The notes: generated from the sequence alone by a model not told the origin. A stretch of DNA of 14,782 nucleotides from Clostridia bacterium (GCA_017540285.1 JAFYBI010000520.1:1-14782); one strand, 5' to 3'. Counted from the first letter of the stretch, positions 1 to 9,940 are shown. Program-made: numbers and translations.

Positions 1-224
1 ACTTCCCGGCGCCGGCCTTCGAGCTCCCCTGCGACCTGATCCTCTGCGAACTCGCGCACTTCTCGGCGGACGACTGCATCCCGGTCTTCGATCGGACGAA
101 AGCCAAGAAGATCCTGCACACGCACATCAGCCCGCGCTGGCACGAATCCCTCGCGCGGCAGATGGCGGCGAAGCACCCGTACGCATACGGCGCGGTGCAG
201 GACGGGATGGAGCTTGTGATCTGA
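1..224 (+). CDS. MBL-fold (RNase Z-like) metallohydrolase, C-terminal fragment
   Basis: Only the last 73 codons are in the window; the reading frame is open from base 3 to the TGA at 222-224. The visible end contains the stretch LILCELAHFSADD followed by the segment ILHTHISPRWHESL. The THISPRW part resembles the final metal-binding His motif of RNase Z-like metallo-beta-lactamase-fold proteins (typically H-F-S-x-R-Y); its His is encoded at 123-125. The N-terminal HxHxDH motif would lie upstream of the window, so the family call rests on a short segment. A 25-base gap separates it from the metallophosphoesterase downstream, on the same strand and with no terminator between, so the two are probably co-transcribed. 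Substrate unknown. It could be another hydrolase with a similar C-terminus. Confidence 0.5.
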   Translation, partial: FPAPAFELPCDLILCELAHFSADDCIPVFDRTKAKKILHTHISPRWHESLARQMAAKHPYAYGAVQDGMELVI

Positions 225-249
225 CGGATAACATCATCGGAGGTTGAAT

Positions 250-1347
250 TTGGAAAACACGCCATTGCTGTACGATCCGGCGGTCTTCGTCGTCGGGCGG
301 GACTACCAGATCATTTTTCTCACAGAGACCCGGGGCATCGGCTGGATCGAGATCGGCGGGGAGCGCTACACCGACGAGGAAGCCGGACTCCTGTACTACG
401 GCACCGTCCACAAGATCCCGGTGCCCGGGGACGTTCTGAACCGCGCGCGGGCCTACACGGTCGTCTTTGTCGAATACGCGGACAAGAAGCCCTATTATCC
501 CGAGGGGATCGAAAAGGTCCGCAAAGAATACGTCTTCCGGCCTCTCGAAGGGGATTCGTACCGGATCTTCCACTTCGCCGACACGCACGCGAGAACGAAG
601 ACCCCGCTTGCGCTCTACCGGGAGACCGGCGACTGCGACCTCATCGTGCTCAACGGCGACATCAACGAGCACAGCTACGAGATCGAGAACTTCCATACCG
701 CCTTCATCCTTGCCTCCGGATCGGCGCACGGCGAGCGTCCCGTGATCTACTCGCGCGGCAACCACGATACCCGGGGCTACGCCGCGCAGGACCTCGTCAA
801 CTACATCCCCACGGCCTTCCGGGACGGGCGGCGCGAGACCTTCTACTCCTTCCGGCAGGGCTCCCTCTGGGGGCTTGTGCTGGACTGCGGCGAGGACAAA
901 TACGACGTCAACGCGGAATACGGCGGGACGATCCTCTTCGACACCTTCCGGAAGCGCGAGACCGCGTACCTCCGTTCCGTCATCGCGAACAGGGAGACGG
1001 AATACGAGGCCGAGGGCGTGAAGACGAAGATCGCGATCTGCCACGTTCCCATCGTCGAGCATTTTCCGTTCCCGTTCGACGTCGCGAGCGAGATCTACGA
1101 GGAGTGGACGCACCTGCTCGACGAGATCGGGATCGATTTGCTCCTCTGCGGGCACATGCACCGCGCGTATCTCATCCCGGCGCACACAGCGGACAAGCGC
1201 GACGCCTCCTTCCCGACGGCGGTCTGCTCGATCCCCGGCGTCAAGGACGAAAACGGCGTCGAGCATTACGTCGGCGGGCTGATCGAGGTCGACGGGGACC
1301 GTCGGATCGTGAAGGTCATCCCCGGCGGCGAAGACTGGCCGTTCTGA
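250..1347 (+). CDS. Calcineurin-like metallophosphoesterase
   Basis: A 365-residue predicted cytoplasmic metallophosphoesterase with no signal peptide or membrane segment. All five metal-site motifs are present in order: D111-x-H113 (FADTHAR), G-D137 (NGDIN), G-N171-H172-D (GNHDTRG), H265 (ICHVPI) and G-H302-M-H304 (LCGHMHR). These are the ligands of a two-metal phosphoesterase centre. Residues 1-105 form a beta-rich region before the catalytic domain, as in phosphoesterases with an N-terminal Ig- or FnIII-like module. The start is TTG at 250: the GGAGG at 239-243 sits 6 bases before it, while an in-frame TTG at 244 directly abuts the ribosome binding site and is an unlikely start. It lies between an MBL-fold hydrolase and an alpha/beta hydrolase (13-base gap) in an apparent operon. 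Substrate (phosphodiester or phosphomonoester) cannot be told from sequence. Confidence 0.88.
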   Translation: MENTPLLYDPAVFVVGRDYQIIFLTETRGIGWIEIGGERYTDEEAGLLYYGTVHKIPVPGDVLNRARAYTVVFVEYADKKPYYPEGIEKVRKEYVFRPLEGDSYRIFHFADTHARTKTPLALYRETGDCDLIVLNGDINEHSYEIENFHTAFILASGSAHGERPVIYSRGNHDTRGYAAQDLVNYIPTAFRDGRRETFYSFRQGSLWGLVLDCGEDKYDVNAEYGGTILFDTFRKRETAYLRSVIANRETEYEAEGVKTKIAICHVPIVEHFPFPFDVASEIYEEWTHLLDEIGIDLLLCGHMHRAYLIPAHTADKRDASFPTAVCSIPGVKDENGVEHYVGGLIEVDGDRRIVKVIPGGEDWPF

Positions 1348-1360
1348 GGGGAGGCGCGTC

Positions 1361-2167
1361 ATGCTCTGGAATGCCCGGAACCACCGCGTCCCGCTGGACG
1401 GCACCGACATGGAGGCGGTTTCCTTCGGGCGGGGCGGGAAGCATTTCGTGATCCTGCCCGGGCTCTCGGACGGGCTCGCGACGGTCGGGGGAAAGGCGCT
1501 TCTCCTGGCGCCGCCGTACCGGAAGTTCTTCGATCGGTACACCGTCTGGATGTTCAGCCGGAAGAACCGGCTGTCCGAGGGGACCGCGATCCGCGACATG
1601 GCGGAGGATCAGGCGCGGGCAATGGCTTCTCTCGGGATCGGCAGGGCCGCCGTGATGGGCGTGTCCGAGGGCGGCATGATCGCCGAGCTGCTCGCCGCGC
1701 TGCACCCGGAGCGGGTCGAAAAGCTCGTTCTCGCCGTCACCGCGCCGTATGCGAACGAAACGGCCCGGGACTGTGTCCGCCGCTGGATCGGGTTCGCCGG
1801 GGAAGGACGGCACCGGGAGCTGATGATCGACACGGCGGAGCGCAGCTACTCCCCGGCGTATCTGAAGAAATACCGGAGGATGTACCCCATCCTCGGTCTG
1901 ATCGGCAGGCCCGGGGATTACGGCCGGTTTCTTGCGAACGCCGAGGCGATCCTCTCCTTCGACGCGCGGGAAGCGCTCGGGAGGATCGCCTGTCCCACGC
2001 TGATCCTCGGCGGGGAGGACGACCGGATCGTCGGCGCGGACGCGTCCCGCGAGCTGCAGGAACGGATCGCGAACAGCGCGCTTCATCTCTATCCCGGTCT
2101 CGGCCACGCGGTGTACGAGGAAGCGAAGGATTTCAACGAACGCGTCCTCGCGTTTCTCGAATCGTGA
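1361..2167 (+). CDS. Alpha/beta hydrolase
   Basis: A 268-residue alpha/beta-hydrolase-fold protein, predicted cytoplasmic, with a complete catalytic triad. The nucleophile is S102 in the elbow G100-V-S-E-G104; the acid is D221 in GGEDDRIVG; the base is H249 in GLGHAVYEE. The segment LPGLSDG near residues 32-38 is the likely oxyanion-hole loop. A helical cap region of roughly residues 125-200 precedes the acid residue. The start is ATG at 1361 with an AGGGGAGG ribosome binding site at 1347-1354, 6 bases upstream and overlapping the stop of the preceding gene, which points to coupled translation. It is the last gene of the plus-strand operon, followed by a strong hairpin. The family includes esterases, lipases and C-C hydrolases, so no substrate can be assigned. 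Confidence 0.88.
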   Translation: MLWNARNHRVPLDGTDMEAVSFGRGGKHFVILPGLSDGLATVGGKALLLAPPYRKFFDRYTVWMFSRKNRLSEGTAIRDMAEDQARAMASLGIGRAAVMGVSEGGMIAELLAALHPERVEKLVLAVTAPYANETARDCVRRWIGFAGEGRHRELMIDTAERSYSPAYLKKYRRMYPILGLIGRPGDYGRFLANAEAILSFDAREALGRIACPTLILGGEDDRIVGADASRELQERIANSALHLYPGLGHAVYEEAKDFNERVLAFLES

Positions 2168-2182
2168 TTCCGAAATCAAACA

Positions 2183-2222
2183 AGCCCCGAGGCAGCTTTG
2201 CCGGCTGCTTCGGGGCTGTTTT
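2183..2222. terminator. Bidirectional intrinsic terminator between convergent operons
   Basis: A 14-bp stem pairs 2183-2196 with 2204-2217 (one G-T wobble at 2191/2209) around a 7-base loop. On the plus strand it is followed by GTTTTGCGTTTT. On the minus strand it is followed by the T-rich TTGTTTGATTT. It lies between the stop of the alpha/beta hydrolase (2167) and the stop of the prsA-like gene (2245), so it can end both convergent transcripts. Confidence 0.85.
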
Positions 2223-2244
2223 GCGTTTTGCGTGTGATTTGTCC

Positions 2245-3339
2245 TCAGAACCGCGAGTTGATCGGGGAGGCCTCGACGGAATACTGCGAGAGGACGTCGT
2301 CGTGATAGGTGATCCCGGAAAACTTTTCCTCGAGCATCGAGGTGAAGAGCTCCGCCGTCACCGTCTCGTCGTAATTCTCGAAGAAATCCTTGCAGTCCTC
2401 CTCGTCCCACGGGCGCTCCTCCAGCGGCAGGCGCATGATGTAATGCACGCCGCGGTCGGACTCGACCTTCACCCATTCGCCGATCGCCAGCTCGAACGCG
2501 GAGGAAACCACGCCCTCGATGAAGTCCATGTCCCGGGTGAGGTAGTACCCGTGCGGATAATACTGATCCTCCGAGGAGACGCGGTAGATCTCCTCGAAAT
2601 CGCCGCCCTCCGCGAGCGCTTCGTCGATCGCCGCCACGAGGGCGTTTTTCGCGTCGAGATCCGCGCCGGTGAGGGGGACTTCCTGCTGATGCCCGTCGGA
2701 GCCGATGATCGCCTCGCCGTTCTGATCCGTCGCGTAGCGGGTCTTGTTGTTTACGTAAATGTGCCGCACCCGGGCGTAGTTCGCCTCGAGGTACGCCGTC
2801 CGCTCCGCGTCGTTCAGCCCGATCGTGCCGTTCGAGCCGTAGAGATAATTGTACACGGCGGTGGCGCGCTCGTCGCGGAGGTAGATCTCGCGCAGCATCT
2901 TCATGTTGATCCCGTAGTTCGCGAGGGCCTGGTTGAGCGAATTTTTGCTGCCGCCCGCGTAGTCCTCGAGATAGGAATCAATGTAGGCGTCCACGTCGTT
3001 CACCACCGCGCGGGGCAGGCTGAGGCCGTACTCCTTGAAGAGGCCGTCGCAGACGAGGGAAAGGCTGACGTTGTGCACGACGGCGTCGAAGAGAAAGTCC
3101 TCGGCGGTCGTGTCCCCGATGGGCTGGCGGTAGAACGCCTCGTTGTCGCGGAAATCGGAATAGGTCTGGGCAAAGCGGGACTTGTAGGTGGCGAGGTAAT
3201 ACTGAAACTCCGCCTCGCTGATCGATTGGCCGTCATACTCCATGACCGCCGCTCCGCCGCCGCAGGAGAGGAGGGAGAGGGCGAGCGCGGCGAGGGCGAG
3301 GAGGGCGGTGAGACGCCGGAGGAATGTGCTTGTTTTCAC
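2245..3339 (-). CDS. prsA: PrsA/SurA-like peptidyl-prolyl isomerase lipoprotein (foldase)
   Basis: A 364-residue lipoprotein predicted to help exported proteins fold on the outer face of the membrane. Residues 1-25 are a lipoprotein signal peptide (positive n-region, Leu/Ala core) ending in the lipobox L-L-S-C26. Residues 30-190 form a helical SurA-N/PrsA-type chaperone region starting EYDGQSISEAEF. Residues 191-305 resemble a parvulin rotamase domain: VRHIYV at 191-196, GDFEE at 246-250, PHGYYLTR at 262-269, then AFELAIGEWVKVE and VHYIMRL. The domain is divergent, so isomerase activity is not assured. The start is GTG at 3339; no other in-frame start is near, and the purine-rich GAAAGAAAAGAG before it is only a weak ribosome binding site. 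It follows mfd after 113 bases, matching the pth-mfd-prsA order seen in clostridia. The gene symbol is by family and context. Confidence 0.82.
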   Translation of the reverse strand: MKTSTFLRRLTALLALAALALSLLSCGGGAAVMEYDGQSISEAEFQYYLATYKSRFAQTYSDFRDNEAFYRQPIGDTTAEDFLFDAVVHNVSLSLVCDGLFKEYGLSLPRAVVNDVDAYIDSYLEDYAGGSKNSLNQALANYGINMKMLREIYLRDERATAVYNYLYGSNGTIGLNDAERTAYLEANYARVRHIYVNNKTRYATDQNGEAIIGSDGHQQEVPLTGADLDAKNALVAAIDEALAEGGDFEEIYRVSSEDQYYPHGYYLTRDMDFIEGVVSSAFELAIGEWVKVESDRGVHYIMRLPLEERPWDEEDCKDFFENYDETVTAELFTSMLEEKFSGITYHDDVLSQYSVEASPINSRF

Positions 3340-3354
3340 GTTGACACTCTTTTC

Positions 3355-3391
3355 TTTCGGATCTTTCCGATCTTTCGGACCGTTTCGGACC
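3355..3391 (-). repeat. Four tandem 9-bp repeats in the prsA 5' leader
   Basis: On the plus strand the units are TTTCGGATC (3355-3363), TTTCCGATC (3364-3372), TTTCGGACC (3373-3381) and, after one extra G, TTTCGGACC (3383-3391). A fifth degenerate copy, GATCGGATC, follows at 3392-3400. On the minus strand this reads as repeated GRTCCGAAA just upstream of the GTG start and would be in the 5' untranslated leader. Function unknown: a protein site, an mRNA element, or simple slippage repeats. Confidence 0.8.
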
Positions 3392-3422
3392 GATCGGATC
3401 TTGTCTGAGGTTTTCGCCTTGC

Positions 3423-3428
3423 ATTATA
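3423..3428 (-). promoter_or_regulatory. Possible -10 box for a separate prsA promoter
   Basis: On the minus strand a perfect TATAAT occupies 3428 down to 3423, in the mfd-prsA gap, about 84 bases before the GTG start. No convincing -35 hexamer lies 16-18 bases upstream, so it may be a weak or activator-dependent promoter, or chance. A perfect TATAAT is uncommon in such GC-rich DNA, which is the reason for listing it. Confidence 0.4.
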
Positions 3429-3433
3429 CACGG

Positions 3434-3452
3434 AAAAAATGAACTTTCTGTA

Positions 3453-3468
<16 letters not shown>
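3434..3468 (-). terminator. Weak hairpin plus T-run at the end of mfd
   Basis: On the minus strand CTTTCT (3468-3463) can pair with AGAAAG (3449-3444), with an inner CAC/GTG and a 4-base bulge. A six-T run follows at 3439-3434. The structure overlaps the mfd stop codon. It is much weaker than the other terminators here and may be only an attenuator or chance. Confidence 0.35.
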
Positions 3469-7031
<3,563 letters not shown>

Positions 7032-7047
7032 AAAACACCCGACGCTT

Positions 7048-7704
7048 TCAGTTTGGTTCGGATCCGTCGAATTTCACGCCGTTGAAGCGGGACATGGCGT
7101 CGTCGACCCGTCCGGCTGCGAGAAGCGGGATCGCTTCGGCGACGCAGGCGAAAATCGGAGACAGCTTCTTCAGATCCGCTTCGGGGATCCGGCTGAGGAC
7201 CCAGTCCGCCATTTCGTATTCCGGATGCGGTTTCGCGCCGACGCCGATGCGGATGCGGGGGAACGCTTCGGAGCCGAGATGCTCGATGATCGACCGGAGG
7301 CCCTTCTGTCCGCCGTCGGAGCCGGACCGCCGGATGCGCATCCTGCCGGGCTCCTGCGCGACGTCGTCCGAAATCACGATGATGCGCTCCGGCGGGATCT
7401 TGTAGAAATCCGCCGCCTCCCGGACCGCCTCGCCGGAGGCGTTCATGTAGGTCTGCGGCTTCATCAAAAGGACCCGCTTGCCGTTCACGGTGAGCGGCGC
7501 GGTGAGCGCCTTGAATTTCAGCTGCTTCAGCTCGACGCCGTGCTTTTCGGCGAAGGCGTCCAGCGCGAGAAAGCCCGCGTTGTGCCGGGTGAAGGCGTAT
7601 TCCTGGCCGGGATTGCCGAGCCCGACGACGAGGACTTCGGGCGCGCCGCTCTCAAGCGCCGGCTTCTGTGCGATCTTTTTGAAGAGTTCGAAAATGTCTG
7701 CCAT
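7048..7704 (-). CDS. pth: Peptidyl-tRNA hydrolase
   Basis: A 218-residue peptidyl-tRNA hydrolase that releases tRNA from peptidyl-tRNAs dropped by the ribosome. The core begins about residue 24, after an extra N-terminal segment (MADIFELFKKIAQKP) not found in E. coli Pth. Key residues are present: N31 in GLGNPGQEY, catalytic H41 in TRHNAGF, the PQTYMNASG segment (residues 83-91) and D113 in ISDDV. At the site of the E. coli GGHNG loop this protein has GGQKG (Q133-K134). The start is ATG at 7704 with a GGAGA ribosome binding site (7714-7718 on the plus strand) 9 bases upstream; a longer open frame extends upstream but has no comparable signal. It is the first gene of the pth-mfd-prsA cluster. 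Confidence 0.95.
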   Translation of the reverse strand: MADIFELFKKIAQKPALESGAPEVLVVGLGNPGQEYAFTRHNAGFLALDAFAEKHGVELKQLKFKALTAPLTVNGKRVLLMKPQTYMNASGEAVREAADFYKIPPERIIVISDDVAQEPGRMRIRRSGSDGGQKGLRSIIEHLGSEAFPRIRIGVGAKPHPEYEMADWVLSRIPEADLKKLSPIFACVAEAIPLLAAGRVDDAMSRFNGVKFDGSEPN

Positions 7705-7752
7705 GATGGGATGTCTCCGGTTGAATTTGGGATCAAAGCCTCCGAAACGCGC

Positions 7753-7779
7753 AAAAAGCCCCTGTGCCCGCGCATAGGG
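7753..7779 (-). terminator. Likely terminator of the MBL-fold hydrolase gene
   Basis: Reading the minus strand, CCCT (7779-7776) pairs with AGGG (7763-7760), with one A-C mismatch and an inner TG/CA, around a 6-base loop. The hairpin is followed by G-C and a five-T run at 7757-7753. It lies 33 bases past the stop of the MBL-fold gene and before pth, so the two are probably separate transcripts. I found no clear promoter for pth in the 48 bases that remain. Confidence 0.5.
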
Positions 7780-7811
7780 AGGGGGATCGTGTCGTTTTTT
7801 GCCGGACGGGA

Positions 7812-8513
7812 TCAGTTGAAGGCGAGGTGCTGGCCGGCCTCCATCTTGACGATGCGGTCGCGGTAGTCGCGGGAGATCGGGTCGAAGCGCAGATCGTCCA
7901 CGGCGGTCGCGGGGCCGTTCAGGTGCATGGGGATGGCCCGTCCGATGCGGTAGTTTTTCATGTAGTAGTCGATGCCGAGGAAGGCATAGATGCCGAGGCG
8001 TGTGTCGAGCGGGAGGAACGCCGTGTCGATCGCGAAGCCGCGCAGTCCGCGGGTGTATTCCCGGAAGGAGAGGGTCATGTCGTAGATCTGGGCCTCCGTC
8101 ATGTCCCGCCAGAGCCAGAGGTGCAGATCCCCGGCGTGGAAGATGTTCCGCCCGTTCATGCAGACGAGGTAGGCGACGCCGCGGTCGGTGGAGGGCAGGG
8201 CCTTGATGCGGAAACGGCTTTCGGTGTGCATGTCCATGCCCGGCTCCGCCACGATGCATTCGCGGATCCCGCGCGCCCGCACATCCGCGAGAGGGGTATC
8301 GTTCGAGAGGACGCAGCGGACGTTCGGGTGGTCGCGGCATAAACTGAAAACGTCGGGGTTGAAGTGATCCTCATGAGAGTGCGACACGAAGACATAGAGC
8401 TTCTTTTTCATCGGCAGGCGGGGAAGGGTCCCCTTCCAGTAATCGAAGATGAGCATGTGCGTTTCCGTTTCCACGGAAAAGCCGCTGTGACCGATGCAGT
8501 TGATGACCATCAT
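7812..8513 (-). CDS. MBL-fold metallohydrolase (UlaG/UPF0173-like)
   Basis: A 233-residue metallo-beta-lactamase-fold hydrolase, predicted cytoplasmic. The metal motif HxHxDH is complete as S-H45-S-H47-E-D49-H50. Further likely ligands are D129 in IFHAGDLH and H197 in IPMHLNGP. The opening INCIGHSGFSVET, where a short beta strand and GHSGF loop precede the metal motif, is typical of UlaG-like lactonases and related proteins. The start is ATG at 8513, with TGAGG (plus-strand 8523-8526) 9 bases upstream. An open frame reaching 8585 would begin inside the promoter and is rejected. It is transcribed from its own sigma-A promoter, divergent to the sugar kinase, and ends at a probable terminator. 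The shared control region hints at a shared pathway with the kinase, but the substrate is unknown. Confidence 0.85.
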   Translation of the reverse strand: MMVINCIGHSGFSVETETHMLIFDYWKGTLPRLPMKKKLYVFVSHSHEDHFNPDVFSLCRDHPNVRCVLSNDTPLADVRARGIRECIVAEPGMDMHTESRFRIKALPSTDRGVAYLVCMNGRNIFHAGDLHLWLWRDMTEAQIYDMTLSFREYTRGLRGFAIDTAFLPLDTRLGIYAFLGIDYYMKNYRIGRAIPMHLNGPATAVDDLRFDPISRDYRDRIVKMEAGQHLAFN

Positions 8514-8556
8514 GACGGATAACCTCAGTTTCAGGTGCGGAAAAAACTCCGAACAT

Positions 8557-8585
8557 ATCTTATCATGAAAGGGAGAGAATGTCAA
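8557..8585 (-). promoter_or_regulatory. Sigma-A promoter of the MBL-fold gene
   Basis: On the minus strand TTGACA (8585-8580), a 17-base spacer, then TAAGAT (8562-8557). TGA immediately before the -10 box provides an extended -10 (TGN). It lies 44 bases before the ATG at 8513. A consensus -35, the exact spacing and position in a divergent gap make this convincing. Confidence 0.85.
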
Positions 8586-8617
8586 GAGAAAATCGCGGCG
8601 CGCGGGTGTCCTGAACG

Positions 8618-8637
8618 GAGAAATTTCGAAATCTCTC
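8618..8637. promoter_or_regulatory. 20-bp near-palindrome abutting the kinase promoter, candidate operator
   Basis: GAGAAATTTCGAAATCTCTC reads as an inverted repeat with 9 of 10 base pairs matching, centred between 8627 and 8628. It ends exactly one base before the -35 box of the kinase promoter (8638). It is AT-rich within GC-rich DNA and lies between the two divergent promoters. It could bind a dimeric regulator controlling one or both genes. No regulator gene is adjacent. Confidence 0.6.
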
Positions 8638-8666
8638 TTGCTTTTTCTTCTCCGTTATGCTATACT
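8638..8666 (+). promoter_or_regulatory. Sigma-A promoter of the sugar kinase
   Basis: TTGCTT at 8638-8643, 17-base spacer, TATACT at 8661-8666, preceded by TGC as an extended -10 (TGN). Transcription would start near 8673, leaving a leader of about 108 bases before the ATG at 8781. Confidence 0.85.
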
Positions 8667-8735
8667 GTCTATGAGCGTGCCGCCGGACGCCTTCTTTTTG
8701 CGCGCCGCCCGCACCTCCCGACCGGAATTCATTCC

Positions 8736-8754
8736 ACAGAATCATACAGAATCA
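8736..8754 (+). repeat. Short direct repeat in the kinase leader
   Basis: ACAGAATCA occurs at 8736-8744 and again at 8746-8754, a 10-base period. It lies in the untranslated leader, 27 bases before the kinase start codon. Just before it, GGAAT (8724-8728) and ATTCC (8731-8735) form a small inverted repeat. No known riboswitch or leader-peptide structure is evident in the 8667-8780 leader. Confidence 0.6.
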
Positions 8755-8780
8755 AGAACCACCGAAAGGATCCGTCATCC

Positions 8781-9857
8781 ATGGAAAAGCAGTTCCAGGA
8801 AATTCTCGCGAATTTCAATCTGACCCTCGATCCGTCCGCTTACGGAAACGGGCACATCAACGACACCTACATTGTCCATTCCCAGCCCAACTATATCCTC
8901 CAGCGCATCAACAAGCGCGTCTTCACGAATCCTCCGGCCGTCATGGAGAACATCCTGGGCGTGACCGAATACCTGCGCGAAAAGATCATCGAGGAAGGCG
9001 GCGACCCGGACCGGGAGACCCTCAACCTCATCATGACCGTCGACGGCAAGCCCTACTATCGCCACACCGACGGCGAATACTACCGCGTCTACAAATTCAT
9101 CGACCGCGCGGTCTCCTATGACATCGTCGAGAATCCCATGCAGCTCTACCACGCCGCGCGCGCGTTCGGCAAGTTCCAGAACATGCTCGCCGATTACCCG
9201 GCCGAGAAGCTGCACGAGACCATCGTCGACTTCCACAACACGAGAAAACGCTACGAACAGTTCAAGGACGCGCTCGCGAAGGATGCCTCCGGGAGAGCGA
9301 AGAACGCCGGTCCCGAGATCGACTTCGTCCTCGCGCGCGAAGGGGACGCCGGGGTGATCGTCGACGCGCTGGCGGACGGCTCGATCCCGCTCCGCGTCAC
9401 GCACAACGACACCAAGCTCAACAACGTCCTGCTCGACGAGGTGACGGGCGAGGGCGTCTGCGTCATCGACCTCGACACCGTCATGCCCGGCTCGCTCCTC
9501 TATGACTACGGCGACGCCCTCCGGTTCGGCGGCTCCTCCGGGGCAGAGGACGAACCCGACCTCTCGAAGATCTGGTTCGACGTCGAGAAATTCACCGCCT
9601 TCACAAAGGGCTTCATCGAAGTGCTCCCGTCGATCACCGACAAGGAGCTGCGCCTCCTGCCGTTCTCGATCAAGCTCATGACCCTCGAATGCGGCTCCCG
9701 CTTCCTCGCCGACTATATCAACGGCGACGTCTACTTCAAGACGCATTATCCCGAGCACAACCTCATCCGCGCCCGCACCCAGTTCAAGCTGGTCAAGGAA
9801 ATCGAAGACAAGATGGACGAACTTGACGCCATCGTCGCCGAGATCGCGGGCAGATAA
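8781..9857 (+). CDS. NahK-like sugar kinase (aminoglycoside phosphotransferase fold)
   Basis: A 358-residue cytoplasmic kinase of the choline/aminoglycoside phosphotransferase fold, close in length to bifidobacterial N-acetylhexosamine 1-kinase (about 359). The N-terminal segment GNGHINDTY (residues 22-30) and YILQRINKRVF are typical of the NahK-like subgroup, often labelled 'mucin desulfatase' or 'phosphotransferase enzyme family'. The catalytic loop is H208-N-D210 followed by N-N in TKLNNVLL; the metal-binding loop is D230-L-D232-T. The likely reaction is ATP-dependent anomeric phosphorylation of an amino sugar such as GlcNAc or GalNAc. The start is ATG at 8781 with AAAGGA at 8765-8770, 10 bases upstream. 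It is monocistronic, between its own promoter and a strong terminator. No sugar phosphorylase or transporter genes lie beside it, so the substrate is unconfirmed. Confidence 0.8.
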   Translation: MEKQFQEILANFNLTLDPSAYGNGHINDTYIVHSQPNYILQRINKRVFTNPPAVMENILGVTEYLREKIIEEGGDPDRETLNLIMTVDGKPYYRHTDGEYYRVYKFIDRAVSYDIVENPMQLYHAARAFGKFQNMLADYPAEKLHETIVDFHNTRKRYEQFKDALAKDASGRAKNAGPEIDFVLAREGDAGVIVDALADGSIPLRVTHNDTKLNNVLLDEVTGEGVCVIDLDTVMPGSLLYDYGDALRFGGSSGAEDEPDLSKIWFDVEKFTAFTKGFIEVLPSITDKELRLLPFSIKLMTLECGSRFLADYINGDVYFKTHYPEHNLIRARTQFKLVKEIEDKMDELDAIVAEIAGR

Positions 9858-9870
9858 CCTCATCACAGCG

Positions 9871-9903
9871 AGAAGCTGCGGCCTTCCTCCGCGGCTTCTT
9901 TTT
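9871..9903 (+). terminator. Intrinsic terminator of the kinase gene
   Basis: AGAAGCTGCGG (9871-9881) pairs with CCGCGGCTTCT (9889-9899): 11 bp with one wobble and a 7-base loop. A five-T run spans 9899-9903. It starts 14 bases after the kinase stop codon. Confidence 0.92.
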
Positions 9904-9906
9904 CTG

Positions 9907-9935
9907 TCCCGGATTTTTTTCACTTTTTTCCGGGA
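9907..9935. repeat. Inverted repeat with T-rich centre upstream of the blaI promoter
   Basis: TCCCGGA at 9907-9913 and its exact complement TCCGGGA at 9929-9935 flank a 15-base T-rich centre (T7, CAC, T5). It ends 5 bases before the -35 box at 9941. It may be a second termination hairpin, a protein-binding dyad, or act with the AT-rich centre like an upstream promoter element. Confidence 0.55.
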
Positions 9936-9940
9936 ACCCC

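Noticed and set aside
127..1599. A 490-codon minus-strand frame over the metallophosphoesterase and hydrolase
   Set aside because: Mirror-frame artefact; it spans two genes with complete catalytic motifs and good ribosome binding sites on the plus strand.
3355..3400. A CRISPR array
   Set aside because: The units are 9 bp with no spacers; they are simple tandem repeats.
2164..3408. A 414-codon plus-strand frame over the prsA region
   Set aside because: It runs through the terminator hairpin and is antisense to a clear lipoprotein with a signal peptide and lipobox; no ribosome binding site or family features.
8514..8585. An N-terminal extension of the MBL-fold hydrolase starting at 8585
   Set aside because: That start overlaps the -35 box of the gene's own promoter, while ATG 8513 has a well-placed ribosome binding site and matches where family proteins begin.
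8775..9923. A 382-codon minus-strand frame over the sugar kinase
   Set aside because: Antisense to a kinase with intact catalytic motifs, its own promoter and terminator; the opposite frame crosses the terminator and has no family motif.
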